A stretch of DNA of 14,869 nt from contig JALRLA010000399.1 of NCBI GenBank assembly GCA_023254645.1, positions 1 to 14,869 of the forward strand, read 5' to 3'. Positions 6,405 through 13,664 of this stretch are shown piece after piece; the first letter of the stretch is position 1; every line of letters starts with the position of its first letter. This stretch comes from Bacteroidia bacterium (GTDB lineage Bacteria > Bacteroidota > Bacteroidia > NS11-12g > UBA955). Position numbers and translations under genes: made by a program. The notes under the pieces were generated by a model that worked only from the letters and a program-made list of their open reading frames with translations, ran no database searches and was not told where the DNA came from.

Positions 6405-7584
6405 GGAAATTGCAGCGGCAGATGCCTCTGTTTGGGCTTTCATCCTAGCCGTAGCTAGCATTCATTTTAGCCCTGCTATTGCATCGATCAGCTTGGCAAT
6501 GGCCTTGCTCGCTTTGTTGCTGTCAGGTTCAGAAAGGCGCATACAACGGTTGGGCTTGTCAGTGGCTTTATTGTTGGTTTTACTGGAGTTCCTGGGTTCA
6601 GTTCATCATCAGCGATTGCTGCTTCATTTGCCCTTGTATGTAGCCATGAGCGTTCATTTTGGGCCTTTGATGGCGCAGAGGTGGATCAACCGTTTTTACA
6701 AACTATGGTGGGCTTGGGTATTGCCCGTTATCTGGATTTCTTTGGCTTCCTTGTTGGAGTTTGCTCAACATCCGGAGTTTTACCGCCAAATGGTCATGGA
6801 AAGCAAACCCATGCCCTTGTTTAGCCAGGTTTATCACATTGAATATTCGGTCATTCAGGCCGTGTTGGTTTTGCTGTTGTTGAAAGGGTTGTTGACTCGT
6901 CAAGTCGAAAACAGGTCCATGGCCTGGGCAGCTCTTGTGTTGATGATTCTCGGTTTGCATGCTCTTTCTGCGCGTACAGGAATACTGGCCTTTTGGGTGG
7001 GGATGCTGGGTTTGTTATGGCCCTACAGGCTGAGTTTGAATTGGAAATATATAGGGTTCGTTCCTGTGGTTGTACTGTTGCTCAGCTTGGGGACCATGCG
7101 TGAACGATTGAGCAATTCTTGGCAAGATATGCAGACCCTGGTACAAAGTAGTGATCCCAATCATCAGTCGATGGCTCAGCGATGGGAAGCCTGGAAAGCG
7201 GCATGGCAGAGCATTCAGCACAAGCCATTGTTGGGCTGGGGAAGTGGTCAAGTAGACCAAGCCATGGCCTGGTCTTATGAGCAACAAACGAAGCTCGATG
7301 CCGAGAATTGGATTGGTCCACACAATCAATTCTTGGAAATGACCTTGCAGGGAGGCTTTTTAGTTGTATTGCTGGGCTTGATTTGGAGCCTTGATTTCAT
7401 GCGTCGATCGTCTAATATCGCATGGACAGCGGGTTTAGGACTTGCCATGATGTTTGAGAGCCTAGGAGAGCGCCAGGCCGGTGTTTTGATGCTGGTTTTG
7501 GTGCTTATTTTTGTTCAAATGGAGACGAATAGACCCGCAAGGCATGAAAAAAGTGTAAATGAAGCAGGATTGCTTGATTTATGA
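6382..7584 (+). CDS. O-antigen ligase/polymerase family (Wzy/WaaL-like) membrane protein
   Basis: Polytopic inner-membrane protein of 400 residues with about ten hydrophobic segments. Most lie before residue 245, and two or three follow residue 320. The diagnostic part is the large periplasmic-type loop: the segment PLLGWGSGQVDQAM (about 279-292) and then GPHNQFLEMTLQGGFLVVLL (about 312-331). This matches the G.G......HN.....l...G pattern of the Wzy_C/WaaL family, whose members ligate or polymerise undecaprenyl-linked glycans on the periplasmic face. Whether this one is a ligase or a polymerase, and on what glycan, cannot be told from sequence. The start ATG at 6382 lies 23 bp inside the LysM gene in another frame, so translation is probably coupled. 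No glycosyltransferase genes are adjacent, so it stands apart from any polysaccharide cluster. Confidence 0.8.
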   Translation: MPSLFQNKEIAAADASVWAFILAVASIHFSPAIASISLAMALLALLLSGSERRIQRLGLSVALLLVLLEFLGSVHHQRLLLHLPLYVAMSVHFGPLMAQRWINRFYKLWWAWVLPVIWISLASLLEFAQHPEFYRQMVMESKPMPLFSQVYHIEYSVIQAVLVLLLLKGLLTRQVENRSMAWAALVLMILGLHALSARTGILAFWVGMLGLLWPYRLSLNWKYIGFVPVVVLLLSLGTMRERLSNSWQDMQTLVQSSDPNHQSMAQRWEAWKAAWQSIQHKPLLGWGSGQVDQAMAWSYEQQTKLDAENWIGPHNQFLEMTLQGGFLVVLLGLIWSLDFMRRSSNIAWTAGLGLAMMFESLGERQAGVLMLVLVLIFVQMETNRPARHEKSVNEAGLLDL

Positions 7585-7604
7585 AGATTGCATTGCTATA
7601 TTTG
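7573..7604 (+). promoter_or_regulatory. Predicted promoter of the rpmB-rpmG-bL38 operon
   Basis: CTTG (7573-7576), a 20-nt spacer and TATATTTG (7597-7604), an exact TAnnTTTG -7 box. The expected start is near 7610, giving an mRNA leader of only about 9 nt before the rpmB ATG at 7619. The -33 box lies inside the last codons of the upstream O-antigen-ligase-like gene. Confidence 0.7.
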
Positions 7605-7618
7605 CAGCCCCAAAAATT

Positions 7619-7852
7619 ATGTCTCGCGTTTGTGATTTAACCGGAAAAAAGGCTATCAAGGGTAACAACGTTTCGCACTCTAACCGTAAAACGAAGCGTA
7701 GATTTTACCCCAACCTTCAGACGAAGAAGTTCTTCATTCCCGAAACTGGAGAGTGGATTACATTGAAAGTTGCTGCCTCTACCATCAAGACTATCGACAA
7801 GAAGGGTATCTCTTCTTGCATCAACAATTTGTTCAAAACAGGAAAGATTTAA
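7619..7852 (+). CDS. rpmB: 50S ribosomal protein bL28
   Basis: Large-subunit ribosomal protein L28, 77 residues. The start MSRVCDLTGKKAIKGNNVSHSNRK... carries the family motif GNNVSHS.RKTKR. An earlier in-frame ATG at 7559 would add 20 residues, but it lies inside the upstream gene and before the -7 box, so 7619 is the start. Zinc-binding L28 proteins have a CxxC pair near the N-terminus. Here only Cys5 remains in CDLTGK, so this is a zinc-independent C-minus form. It is first in an operon with rpmG and the bL38 gene, the common Bacteroidota order. Confidence 0.96.
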   Translation: MSRVCDLTGKKAIKGNNVSHSNRKTKRRFYPNLQTKKFFIPETGEWITLKVAASTIKTIDKKGISSCINNLFKTGKI

Positions 7853-7855
7853 ACG

Positions 7856-8038
7856 ATGGCTAAGAAAGGCAACCGTGTTCAGGTGATTTTGGAATGCACC
7901 GAGCAGAAAGGTTCTGGCGTACCAGGCATGAGCCGTTACATCACAACCAAGAATAAGAAAAATACAGCCGAGCGTATCGAGCTGAAGAAGTACAATCCTT
8001 ACATGCGTAAGGTAACCGTTCATAAGGAGATCAAGTAA
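7856..8038 (+). CDS. rpmG: 50S ribosomal protein bL33
   Basis: Large-subunit ribosomal protein L33, 60 residues, with [12 protein letters not shown] (9-20), [10 protein letters not shown] (27-36) and the conserved [16 protein letters not shown] end (43-58). It has a single Cys and no zinc-binding CxxC pairs, so it is a C-minus form like bL28 next to it. It starts 3 nt after rpmB, and the last A of its TAA stop is the first base of the next ATG. Confidence 0.96.
   Translation: MAKKGNRVQVILECTEQKGSGVPGMSRYITTKNKKNTAERIELKKYNPYMRKVTVHKEIK
8023..8029 (+). promoter_or_regulatory. Shine-Dalgarno-like site before the bL38 gene
   Basis: TAAGGAG ends 8 nt before the ATG at 8038, inside codons for the last residues of bL33. 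The spacing is ideal for a ribosome-binding site, but the Lys-Glu codons alone could produce it. Confidence 0.3.
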
Positions 8039-8190
8039 TGGCTAAGAAAGTAGTTGCTACCCTGAAAAAAGAAGGTGGTCAGGAATACGTGAAAGTGATT
8101 CGCACCATCAAATCTGCCAAATCTGGCGCTTACACCTTTAAGGAGGAAATCGTTCCTGCTGAATTGGTAAAAGCCACTTTGGAGAAATAA
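8038..8190 (+). CDS. DUF4295 small protein, Bacteroidota ribosomal protein bL38
   Basis: A 50-codon gene. The product begins [14 protein letters not shown], continues with YVKVIRTIKSAKSGAYTFKEE and ends VPAELVKATLEK. It is small, lysine-rich and uncharged by any signal or membrane segment. The sequence and its place directly after rpmB-rpmG and before ftsY fit the DUF4295 family. A cryo-EM study of the Flavobacterium johnsoniae ribosome reported a new large-subunit protein named bL38. Equating it with DUF4295 is from memory and moderately certain. The ATG overlaps the rpmG stop by one base (TAATG), and a TAAGGAG site lies 8 nt upstream, so translational coupling is likely. It is the last gene before a terminator. 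Confidence 0.87.
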   Translation: MAKKVVATLKKEGGQEYVKVIRTIKSAKSGAYTFKEEIVPAELVKATLEK

Positions 8191-8207
8191 ACCCATTTGC
8201 AAACGCG

Positions 8208-8237
8208 AAAAGCCCCAATTCTTGGGGCTTTTTTTTT
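8208..8237 (+). terminator. Rho-independent terminator after the bL38 gene
   Basis: AAAAGCCCCAA (8208-8218), a three-base TTC loop, and TTGGGGCTTTT (8222-8232) form a perfect 11-bp stem that runs into a T-tract ending at 8237. It starts 17 nt after the bL38 stop and separates the ribosomal protein operon from ftsY. Confidence 0.93.
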
Positions 8238-8255
8238 GCTAACTTCCCTACATCT

Positions 8256-9227
8256 ATGGCCCTATTCTCTTGGTTTAAGAAAAAAACCGAATCCAACCCT
8301 GAAGAGCGCACCCAAACCAAACAAGCTCTAGGGGCAACCCGTGAGAACTTGTGGGGCAAAATGACGCGTGCATTGACGGGCAAACGCTCCATTGATGCTG
8401 ATTTTCTCGAAGAGCTCGAATCCATTTTGGTGGGCGCTGATTTGGGCGTGGATACGGCTGTATCTCTGATTGAACAATTGGAAGAGCAGGTCAAGAGCCA
8501 AGGCTATTTGACCACTGAGGAATTGAAGTCCTGGATGGTACAGCGTATGCAATCGCTCATCCCTGATATTCCTGAACACGTGGCTCCCGATTTTTCACTT
8601 AATGGTGGAGTAAAACCCTACGTAGTACTGGTCGTAGGAGTCAACGGCGTTGGCAAAACAACCACCATTGGTAAAATGGCCCATCGCTATGTGCAAGAAG
8701 GCAAGAAAGTGGTACTTGGAGCGGCCGATACCTTTAGGGCCGCCGCTGTTGATCAATTGGGCATTTGGAAAGAGCGCACAGGTGCAGAAATTGTATCCAT
8801 GGGCATGGGCGCTGATCCGGCTTCTGTGGCCTTTGAAACGCTAAAACAAGGCCAAGAAATGGGAGCCGATGTCATCATTGTTGATACTGCTGGACGATTG
8901 CACAACAAAGTGGGCTTGATGAACGAATTGGGCAAGATCAAGCGAGTTATGCAAAAATTCCAGCCCGATGCTCCTCACGAAGTGGTATTGGTGATCGACG
9001 CTACTACAGGCCAAAATGCCTTTGAGCAAGCCCGCCAATTCGCGGCAGCCACTCAGGTCAATGCTTTGGCTGTAACCAAGTTGGACGGCACGGCAAAAGG
9101 GGGTGTATTGATCGGTGTTAGCCATGAATTCCAAATGCCCGTCAAGTATGTAGGTTTGGGAGAAGGAGCTGAAGATTTACGTTTGTTCGATAAACAGGCT
9201 TTTGTAGAATCCATTTTTGAATCGTGA
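8256..9227 (+). CDS. ftsY: Signal recognition particle receptor FtsY
   Basis: SRP-family GTPase that docks ribosome-SRP complexes at the inner membrane. The 323-residue protein has a short basic, amphipathic N-terminus (MALFSWFKKK) instead of the long acidic A domain of E. coli FtsY. The helical N domain spans about 30-105. The G domain has G1 GVNGVGKTT (128-136), the insertion-box phrase DTFRAAAVDQL (158-168), G3 DTAGR (210-214), G4 TKLD (274-277) and the closing GLGEGAEDLRLFD (300-312). The GEGAEDL wording and the N-terminus separate it from Ffh. It begins 18 nt after the T-tract of the terminator. I found no convincing -33/-7 pair, so its promoter is unclear. Its stop overlaps the GTG start of rimO. 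Confidence 0.97.
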   Translation: MALFSWFKKKTESNPEERTQTKQALGATRENLWGKMTRALTGKRSIDADFLEELESILVGADLGVDTAVSLIEQLEEQVKSQGYLTTEELKSWMVQRMQSLIPDIPEHVAPDFSLNGGVKPYVVLVVGVNGVGKTTTIGKMAHRYVQEGKKVVLGAADTFRAAAVDQLGIWKERTGAEIVSMGMGADPASVAFETLKQGQEMGADVIIVDTAGRLHNKVGLMNELGKIKRVMQKFQPDAPHEVVLVIDATTGQNAFEQARQFAAATQVNALAVTKLDGTAKGGVLIGVSHEFQMPVKYVGLGEGAEDLRLFDKQAFVESIFES

Positions 9228-10531
9228 AAACCAAAAGTAACGCACAGCCCAAAGTCAATGTCATTACATTGGGTTGCAGCAAGAATACGGTAGACAGTGA
9301 AGTGCTGATGGGGCAGTTGAAGGCCTCCAAGTTCGATGTTCATCACGAAAGTGACCAGGATGCGGACATCGTCATTGTCAATACCTGCGGCTTTATTGAT
9401 AACGCCAAAGAAGAGAGCATCAACACCATACTCCAATATGCCGAGGCTAAAAAAGCGGGGCATCTGGAAAAGTTATACGTAACGGGCTGTTTATCTCATC
9501 GCTACAAAGACGATTTGCAGGCTGAGATCAAAGAGGTAGACGCTTGGTTTGGTACACTCGACATGCCGCATCTATTGCGCACAGTGGGTGCTGATTATCG
9601 CCATGAGTTGATTGGCGAGCGAATGACAACCACGCCCAAGCATTATGCCTATTTGAAAATCTCCGAAGGATGCAACCGTCCCTGTTCCTTTTGCGCCATC
9701 CCCTTGATGCGCGGAGGGCATGTGAGCAAGCCCTTGGAACTGATCGTCAAAGAGGCCGAGAATTTGGTGAAATCTGGGGTAAAGGAAATCATGTTGATCG
9801 CTCAAGATTCCACCTATTATGGATTGGATCTCTACGGCGAGCGCAAATTGGCTGAATTGTTGGCCCGTGTCAGTGATGTGGAAGGCTTGGAATGGATACG
9901 ATTGCATTATGCTTATCCGTCGCAATTCCCGATGGATGCCCTCAAAGTCATGGCCGAAAGAAGCAACATTTGCAATTATTTGGACATACCCATCCAACAC
10001 ATTTCAGACAATATGTTGAAATCCATGCGCCGGGGCATTACCCAGCGTAGAACCTTGGAGGTCTTGAATGCCATTCGGGAAGAAGTACCGGGAATAGCGC
10101 TGCGCACCACATTTTTGGTAGGCCATCCGGGCGAAACGGATGAAGACGTCAAAGCCTTGTTGGATTCGATTGATCAAATACGCTTTGAACGATTGGGTGT
10201 GTTTACCTACAGCCACGAAGACAATACTCATGCCCATACCCTGGTAGATGATGTGCCGGCGGCTGAAAAACAATGTCGAGCCGATGCCGTAATGGCCAAG
10301 CAAATGGAAGTCAGTTGGGCCTTCAATCAGTCTTTGGTAGGATCGGTTCAAAAGGTGTTGTTCGACCGCTTGGAAGGCGATGAGTTTGTCGGACGCACGC
10401 AATTCGACAGCCCAGAGGTGGATAACGAAGTTCGAGTCCCAGCCACCGGGAATTATGTGCGCATGGGGGATTTTGCCGATGTTCGCATCACAGAAGCCAG
10501 CCATTATGACCTCTTTGGAACCCTCATATAA
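9224..10531 (+). CDS. rimO: Ribosomal protein uS12 methylthiotransferase RimO
   Basis: Radical-SAM enzyme that adds a methylthio group to the conserved aspartate of ribosomal protein S12. The 435-residue protein has the three standard parts. The N-terminal UPF0004 domain carries cluster cysteines Cys18 (TLGCSKN), Cys55 (NTCGF) and Cys89 (TGCLS). The radical-SAM domain carries CNRPCSFC (Cys150, Cys154, Cys157) and the IPLMRG phrase. A C-terminal TRAM domain covers about 370-435. TLGCSKNTVDSE and KISEGCNRPCSFCAIP favour RimO over the tRNA enzyme MiaB. The start is GTG in GTGA, overlapping the ftsY stop by 4 bp, and no better start lies nearby. It overlaps bshC by 26 bp at its 3' end. Confidence 0.96.
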   Translation: MKTKSNAQPKVNVITLGCSKNTVDSEVLMGQLKASKFDVHHESDQDADIVIVNTCGFIDNAKEESINTILQYAEAKKAGHLEKLYVTGCLSHRYKDDLQAEIKEVDAWFGTLDMPHLLRTVGADYRHELIGERMTTTPKHYAYLKISEGCNRPCSFCAIPLMRGGHVSKPLELIVKEAENLVKSGVKEIMLIAQDSTYYGLDLYGERKLAELLARVSDVEGLEWIRLHYAYPSQFPMDALKVMAERSNICNYLDIPIQHISDNMLKSMRRGITQRRTLEVLNAIREEVPGIALRTTFLVGHPGETDEDVKALLDSIDQIRFERLGVFTYSHEDNTHAHTLVDDVPAAEKQCRADAVMAKQMEVSWAFNQSLVGSVQKVLFDRLEGDEFVGRTQFDSPEVDNEVRVPATGNYVRMGDFADVRITEASHYDLFGTLI

Positions 10532-12044
10532 ATCAGGATTGCGCCCATTTCCAGCCGGGTATTGGTCGCCTGAATTGTTGAATTGGGCCTGGAGTGGGAA
10601 TTGCCCTTATTACCCCAAAGCAGGTCCTCCGATTGGCGCCTTAACAGACCTACCTGAGTTTGGAGCCGAGAAGCGGCAAGTCTTGCAGTCGGTGTTGATG
10701 CGGCAAATGCAGTCTTTGGATTTGAGTGTGGCCCAAAAGGAACATTTGCAGGCCTTAAACCTTCCCAACAGCTATACCGTTTGTACCGGTCAGCAAATTC
10801 ATATCGGGGGCGGCCCTTTGTTTGTATGGGCGAAAATCAGCTCGACCTTGGCGTGGGCCAAGTCCATTCAATCCCAAAATCCTGGCATGCGGGTTGTTCC
10901 CGTATTTTGGATGGCGACCGAAGATCATGACTTCGATGAAATCAAGGGTCTTAATCTCTGGGGCAAGCACTACGAATTGTCGGGTGAAAAAGGTGGGCCT
11001 GTTGGACGAATTTCAGCCGATGAGCTAAAGGCCTTAAAAGCGGCTATCATTAGCGATTTTCCCCATTTGTCTGAGGCATTGAGTCAGTATTGGCAGGCCT
11101 TTGACCCAGCTACTGATTTGGCCGATGCCTATCGACGATTGATTCATAGGCATTTTGCCGAGACAGGTCTATTGATCTTGGATCCAGACGACTCGGAATT
11201 GAAAAAGATGGCCATGCCCTTGTGGGAGCAAGAATTGGGTTCTGGACTTTTGTCCCAGGCCTTTTCTTCAGCCAATTCAAAGCTTCTACAAGCAGGACAG
11301 CCGGCGCCCGCTCATGTTCGAGATGTCAATGCCTTCTGGCTGGGTGAAGATACCCGTCAGCGCATCGAAGAGTGCCAGTCTTTGGAGATCATTCATGAAC
11401 GCGTCTCAGAAATTAGTCCAAATGTGCTGTTGCGCCCTTTGTATCAGCAGGCCATATTGCCAAACTTGGCTTACATCGCTGGCCCTACCGAGTTTCGCTA
11501 TTGGTTTCAAACGACAGAGGCTTTTGCCCAATTTCAGCTTCATATGCCTCAGTTGTTGCTCCGTGAAGCATGGTTGGAATTGCCCCAGTCGGTTTGGAAG
11601 AAATTGCATTCTTGGCAGTTGAGCCTGGCGGATATGGGCTTGCCAGAATCTGAGTTTCAATCCTTGTTAACGGGCAAATTGTCGGAATCCATGAGCGAAT
11701 GGGAGGTGATTCAAAGAGAATTGGTTCAGCTCGAAGAGCGTGGCTCCCAAATGCTGTACATAGCCCAAAACCCAAGTCTCAAGGACTTTAAAAAAGACTT
11801 GAATAGCGCCCAAAAGCGTTGGCGCGATGCCTTTGAATCCGAGAAGCAAAAAGGGTTGGAATCGCTCTATGGCAAAGGGGCTGAAGAAAAAATGAAGGAA
11901 TACCGCCAGCGCTACTTCAATTGGAAGTTACCGGTAGAACGCAAACTGAATGTGTTGGAATGGTACATGCAGGACTCTGAAAGAGGTCTCCCTGAAGCCA
12001 ATGCCCTGGAATACCTAACCCTTGGGGCATTTAGAATATTGTAA
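10506..12044 (+). CDS. bshC: Bacillithiol biosynthesis cysteine-adding enzyme BshC
   Basis: Putative ligase adding cysteine to glucosaminyl-malate, the last step of bacillithiol synthesis. The product has 512 residues, near the family's usual size of about 530. The core motifs are TVCTGQQIHIGGGPLFVWAK (91-110) and VPVFWMATEDHDFDEI (131-146), both hallmarks of the BshC nucleotide-binding-like core. The C-terminal third is a charged coiled-coil-like stretch, ending in a region rich in Lys and Glu. An earlier ATG at 10380 in the same frame lies deep within rimO. The ATG at 10506 leaves a 26-bp overlap and a natural N-terminus before the GLRPFPAGYW segment. bshA and bshB are not in the window. 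It probably depends on upstream transcription from ftsY-rimO. Confidence 0.93.
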   Translation: MTSLEPSYKSGLRPFPAGYWSPELLNWAWSGNCPYYPKAGPPIGALTDLPEFGAEKRQVLQSVLMRQMQSLDLSVAQKEHLQALNLPNSYTVCTGQQIHIGGGPLFVWAKISSTLAWAKSIQSQNPGMRVVPVFWMATEDHDFDEIKGLNLWGKHYELSGEKGGPVGRISADELKALKAAIISDFPHLSEALSQYWQAFDPATDLADAYRRLIHRHFAETGLLILDPDDSELKKMAMPLWEQELGSGLLSQAFSSANSKLLQAGQPAPAHVRDVNAFWLGEDTRQRIEECQSLEIIHERVSEISPNVLLRPLYQQAILPNLAYIAGPTEFRYWFQTTEAFAQFQLHMPQLLLREAWLELPQSVWKKLHSWQLSLADMGLPESEFQSLLTGKLSESMSEWEVIQRELVQLEERGSQMLYIAQNPSLKDFKKDLNSAQKRWRDAFESEKQKGLESLYGKGAEEKMKEYRQRYFNWKLPVERKLNVLEWYMQDSERGLPEANALEYLTLGAFRIL

Positions 12045-12048
12045 TTTC

Positions 12049-12080
12049 TTTGATAGATTTTTTGAGTGGGCCCAGTTTTG
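12049..12080 (+). promoter_or_regulatory. Predicted promoter of the SulP-carbonic anhydrase operon
   Basis: TTTG (12049-12052), a 20-nt spacer and CAGTTTTG (12073-12080), which matches TAnnTTTG with one mismatch. The start point would lie near 12087, about 10 nt before the ATG at 12097. This rules out the in-frame TTG at 12022 as the translation start. Confidence 0.5.
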
Positions 12081-12096
12081 TGCGTATTATAGCAGA

Positions 12097-13662
12097 ATGT
12101 CTTCTGCTCGTTTAAAGTCAGATTTTTTCTCTTCTCTTGTTGTGTTTTTGGTGGCCTTGCCGCTGTGTATGGGCATTGCGCTTGCTTCAGGGGGAACCGT
12201 AATACAAGGTATTCTTTCGGGAGTCATTGGAGGCTTGGTTATAGGTTTCTTTAGTGGATCGCATACCAGTGTCAGTGGTCCTGCAGCCGGTTTGATCACC
12301 ATCGTAGATGGGGCCATTCGGGATTTGGGCAGTATGGAGGTATTTGCCACCGCTCTGTTCGTAGCTGGACTCATGCAATTGGTCTTCGGATTGCTTCGTG
12401 GAGGCATTTTGGCTGACTTTATTCCTGTTTCCGTGATCAAAGGCATGTTAGCGGCCATTGGAATAACCTTGATTTTGAAACAGCTTCCTCACATGGTGGG
12501 GTACGACGCTGATGCATTTGGTGAAATGGAATTTTCGCAGTTAGATGGCCACAATACTTTCTCTGAATTGTATTACATGTTGGGTTCCATTACTCCGCTA
12601 GCTGTTGTTATTTCTTTGTTGGGTTTAGCGGTCCAAATTGCCTGGGAAAGACCGAGTATCAAACAATCTTCTTGGTTGAGCATCTTGCCGGCTCCCTTGT
12701 TGGCGGTTGTCATAGGGGTGCTAGTCAATGAAGTGGCCAAATTGTGCGACAACACCTTGGACGTGACGGCCTTTTCGGGTTTATGGGCCATTCAAGGCGA
12801 GCACATGGTCAATGTTCCACAATTGCTATCAGATTCAGGTTCAATAGGTCGTTTCTGGGTCAGTCCAGATTGGTCGGCTTTGAATCGAATCGAGGTTTAT
12901 CAAGTTGCTTTGGTACTCGCTATTATTGCCAGTATTGAGAGTTTGCTCAGCATTGAAGCAGGTGATAAATTGGATCCCCACAAACGAGTGAGTCCACCGA
13001 ACAAAGAGTTGTTTGCTCAAGGCGTGGGAAACACGCTGGCTGGATTGTTGGGTGCACTGCCTGTAACTGCCGTAATCGTTCGAACTTCAGCGAATATTTC
13101 GAGCGGTGCGGCGACCAAGAAAAGTGCCATCTTTCACGCCATTTGGCTTCTCGCTTTCGTTGTATTTGCACCCGATCTGATCAATCGAATTCCTTTGGCG
13201 GCATTGGCTTCCGTTTTGATTTTTGTGGGTTACAAATTGGCTCGCCCCAGTTTGGTTCAAGCCCAATACCAAAAAGGGCAATCTGCATTTCTTCCTTTTG
13301 TGATTACCATTGTTGCCATCTTGCTGACCGACTTGTTGATTGGTATTTTGATAGGTTTGGGTGTCGGGTTCTTTTTCGTTCTCAAAACGAATTATCAAAA
13401 ATCATTTACCAAAGAGGTATCGGGTTCAGATGTGAAATTTGTATTTGGTCAACAAGCCTCCTTCATCAACAAAGCGGCCTTGAAGGCCTCATTGTATGAT
13501 GTAGCCAATCACTCAAACATTTCCCTGGATTTTACCCATTGCCATTTTGTGGATGCCGATATCGTTGACATCATTGTCGACTTTTCAGATGGCGCGAAAG
13601 AACGAGGAATTTCCATTCAATTGATACCCGGAGAAAACATTCAACTACCTAACTTAGCCTAA
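12097..13662 (+). CDS. SulP family inorganic anion transporter, probable bicarbonate uptake
   Basis: Polytopic inner-membrane SLC26/SulP transporter of 521 residues. The first membrane segments carry SLVVFLVALPLCMGIALASG and the conserved GLVIGFFSGSHTSVSGPAAGL (TM3 anion-site region). Later segments include GNTLAGLLGALPVTAVIVRTSANISSGA and LLTDLLIGILIGLGVGFFFVL. A short cytoplasmic C-terminal region (about 425-521), with SLDFTHCHFVDADIVDIIVDF, looks like a STAS domain. The frame extends to a TTG at 12022 inside bshC, but the promoter and the natural N-terminus MSSARLKSDFF support 12097. SulP members carry sulfate, bicarbonate or other anions. The carbonic anhydrase gene 2 nt downstream makes bicarbonate (BicA-like) the best guess, which is an inference. 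No sulfate-assimilation genes are adjacent. Confidence 0.88.
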   Translation: MSSARLKSDFFSSLVVFLVALPLCMGIALASGGTVIQGILSGVIGGLVIGFFSGSHTSVSGPAAGLITIVDGAIRDLGSMEVFATALFVAGLMQLVFGLLRGGILADFIPVSVIKGMLAAIGITLILKQLPHMVGYDADAFGEMEFSQLDGHNTFSELYYMLGSITPLAVVISLLGLAVQIAWERPSIKQSSWLSILPAPLLAVVIGVLVNEVAKLCDNTLDVTAFSGLWAIQGEHMVNVPQLLSDSGSIGRFWVSPDWSALNRIEVYQVALVLAIIASIESLLSIEAGDKLDPHKRVSPPNKELFAQGVGNTLAGLLGALPVTAVIVRTSANISSGAATKKSAIFHAIWLLAFVVFAPDLINRIPLAALASVLIFVGYKLARPSLVQAQYQKGQSAFLPFVITIVAILLTDLLIGILIGLGVGFFFVLKTNYQKSFTKEVSGSDVKFVFGQQASFINKAALKASLYDVANHSNISLDFTHCHFVDADIVDIIVDFSDGAKERGISIQLIPGENIQLPNLA

Positions 13663-13664
13663 TT

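Noticed and set aside
7559..7618. Longer bL28 from an ATG at 7559
   Set aside because: The added 20 residues do not fit the family and span the -7 box. The family N-terminus begins at 7619.
8225..8256. Promoter for ftsY (TAACTTCC at 8240-8247)
   Set aside because: It matches only half of the -7 consensus and has no TTG at a suitable distance upstream, so I did not list it.
10004..10504. 166-codon open frame antisense to rimO
   Set aside because: It lies wholly within rimO, which is unambiguous, and has no recognisable domain.
10380..10505. Longer bshC from an ATG at 10380
   Set aside because: It would overlap rimO by about 150 bp, and the added residues look like a frame-shifted reading of the rimO TRAM region, not BshC.
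12022..12096. Extended N-terminus of the SulP protein from a TTG at 12022
   Set aside because: This stretch overlaps the end of bshC and covers the predicted promoter, and its 25 residues do not resemble SulP N-termini. The ATG at 12097 gives a natural start.
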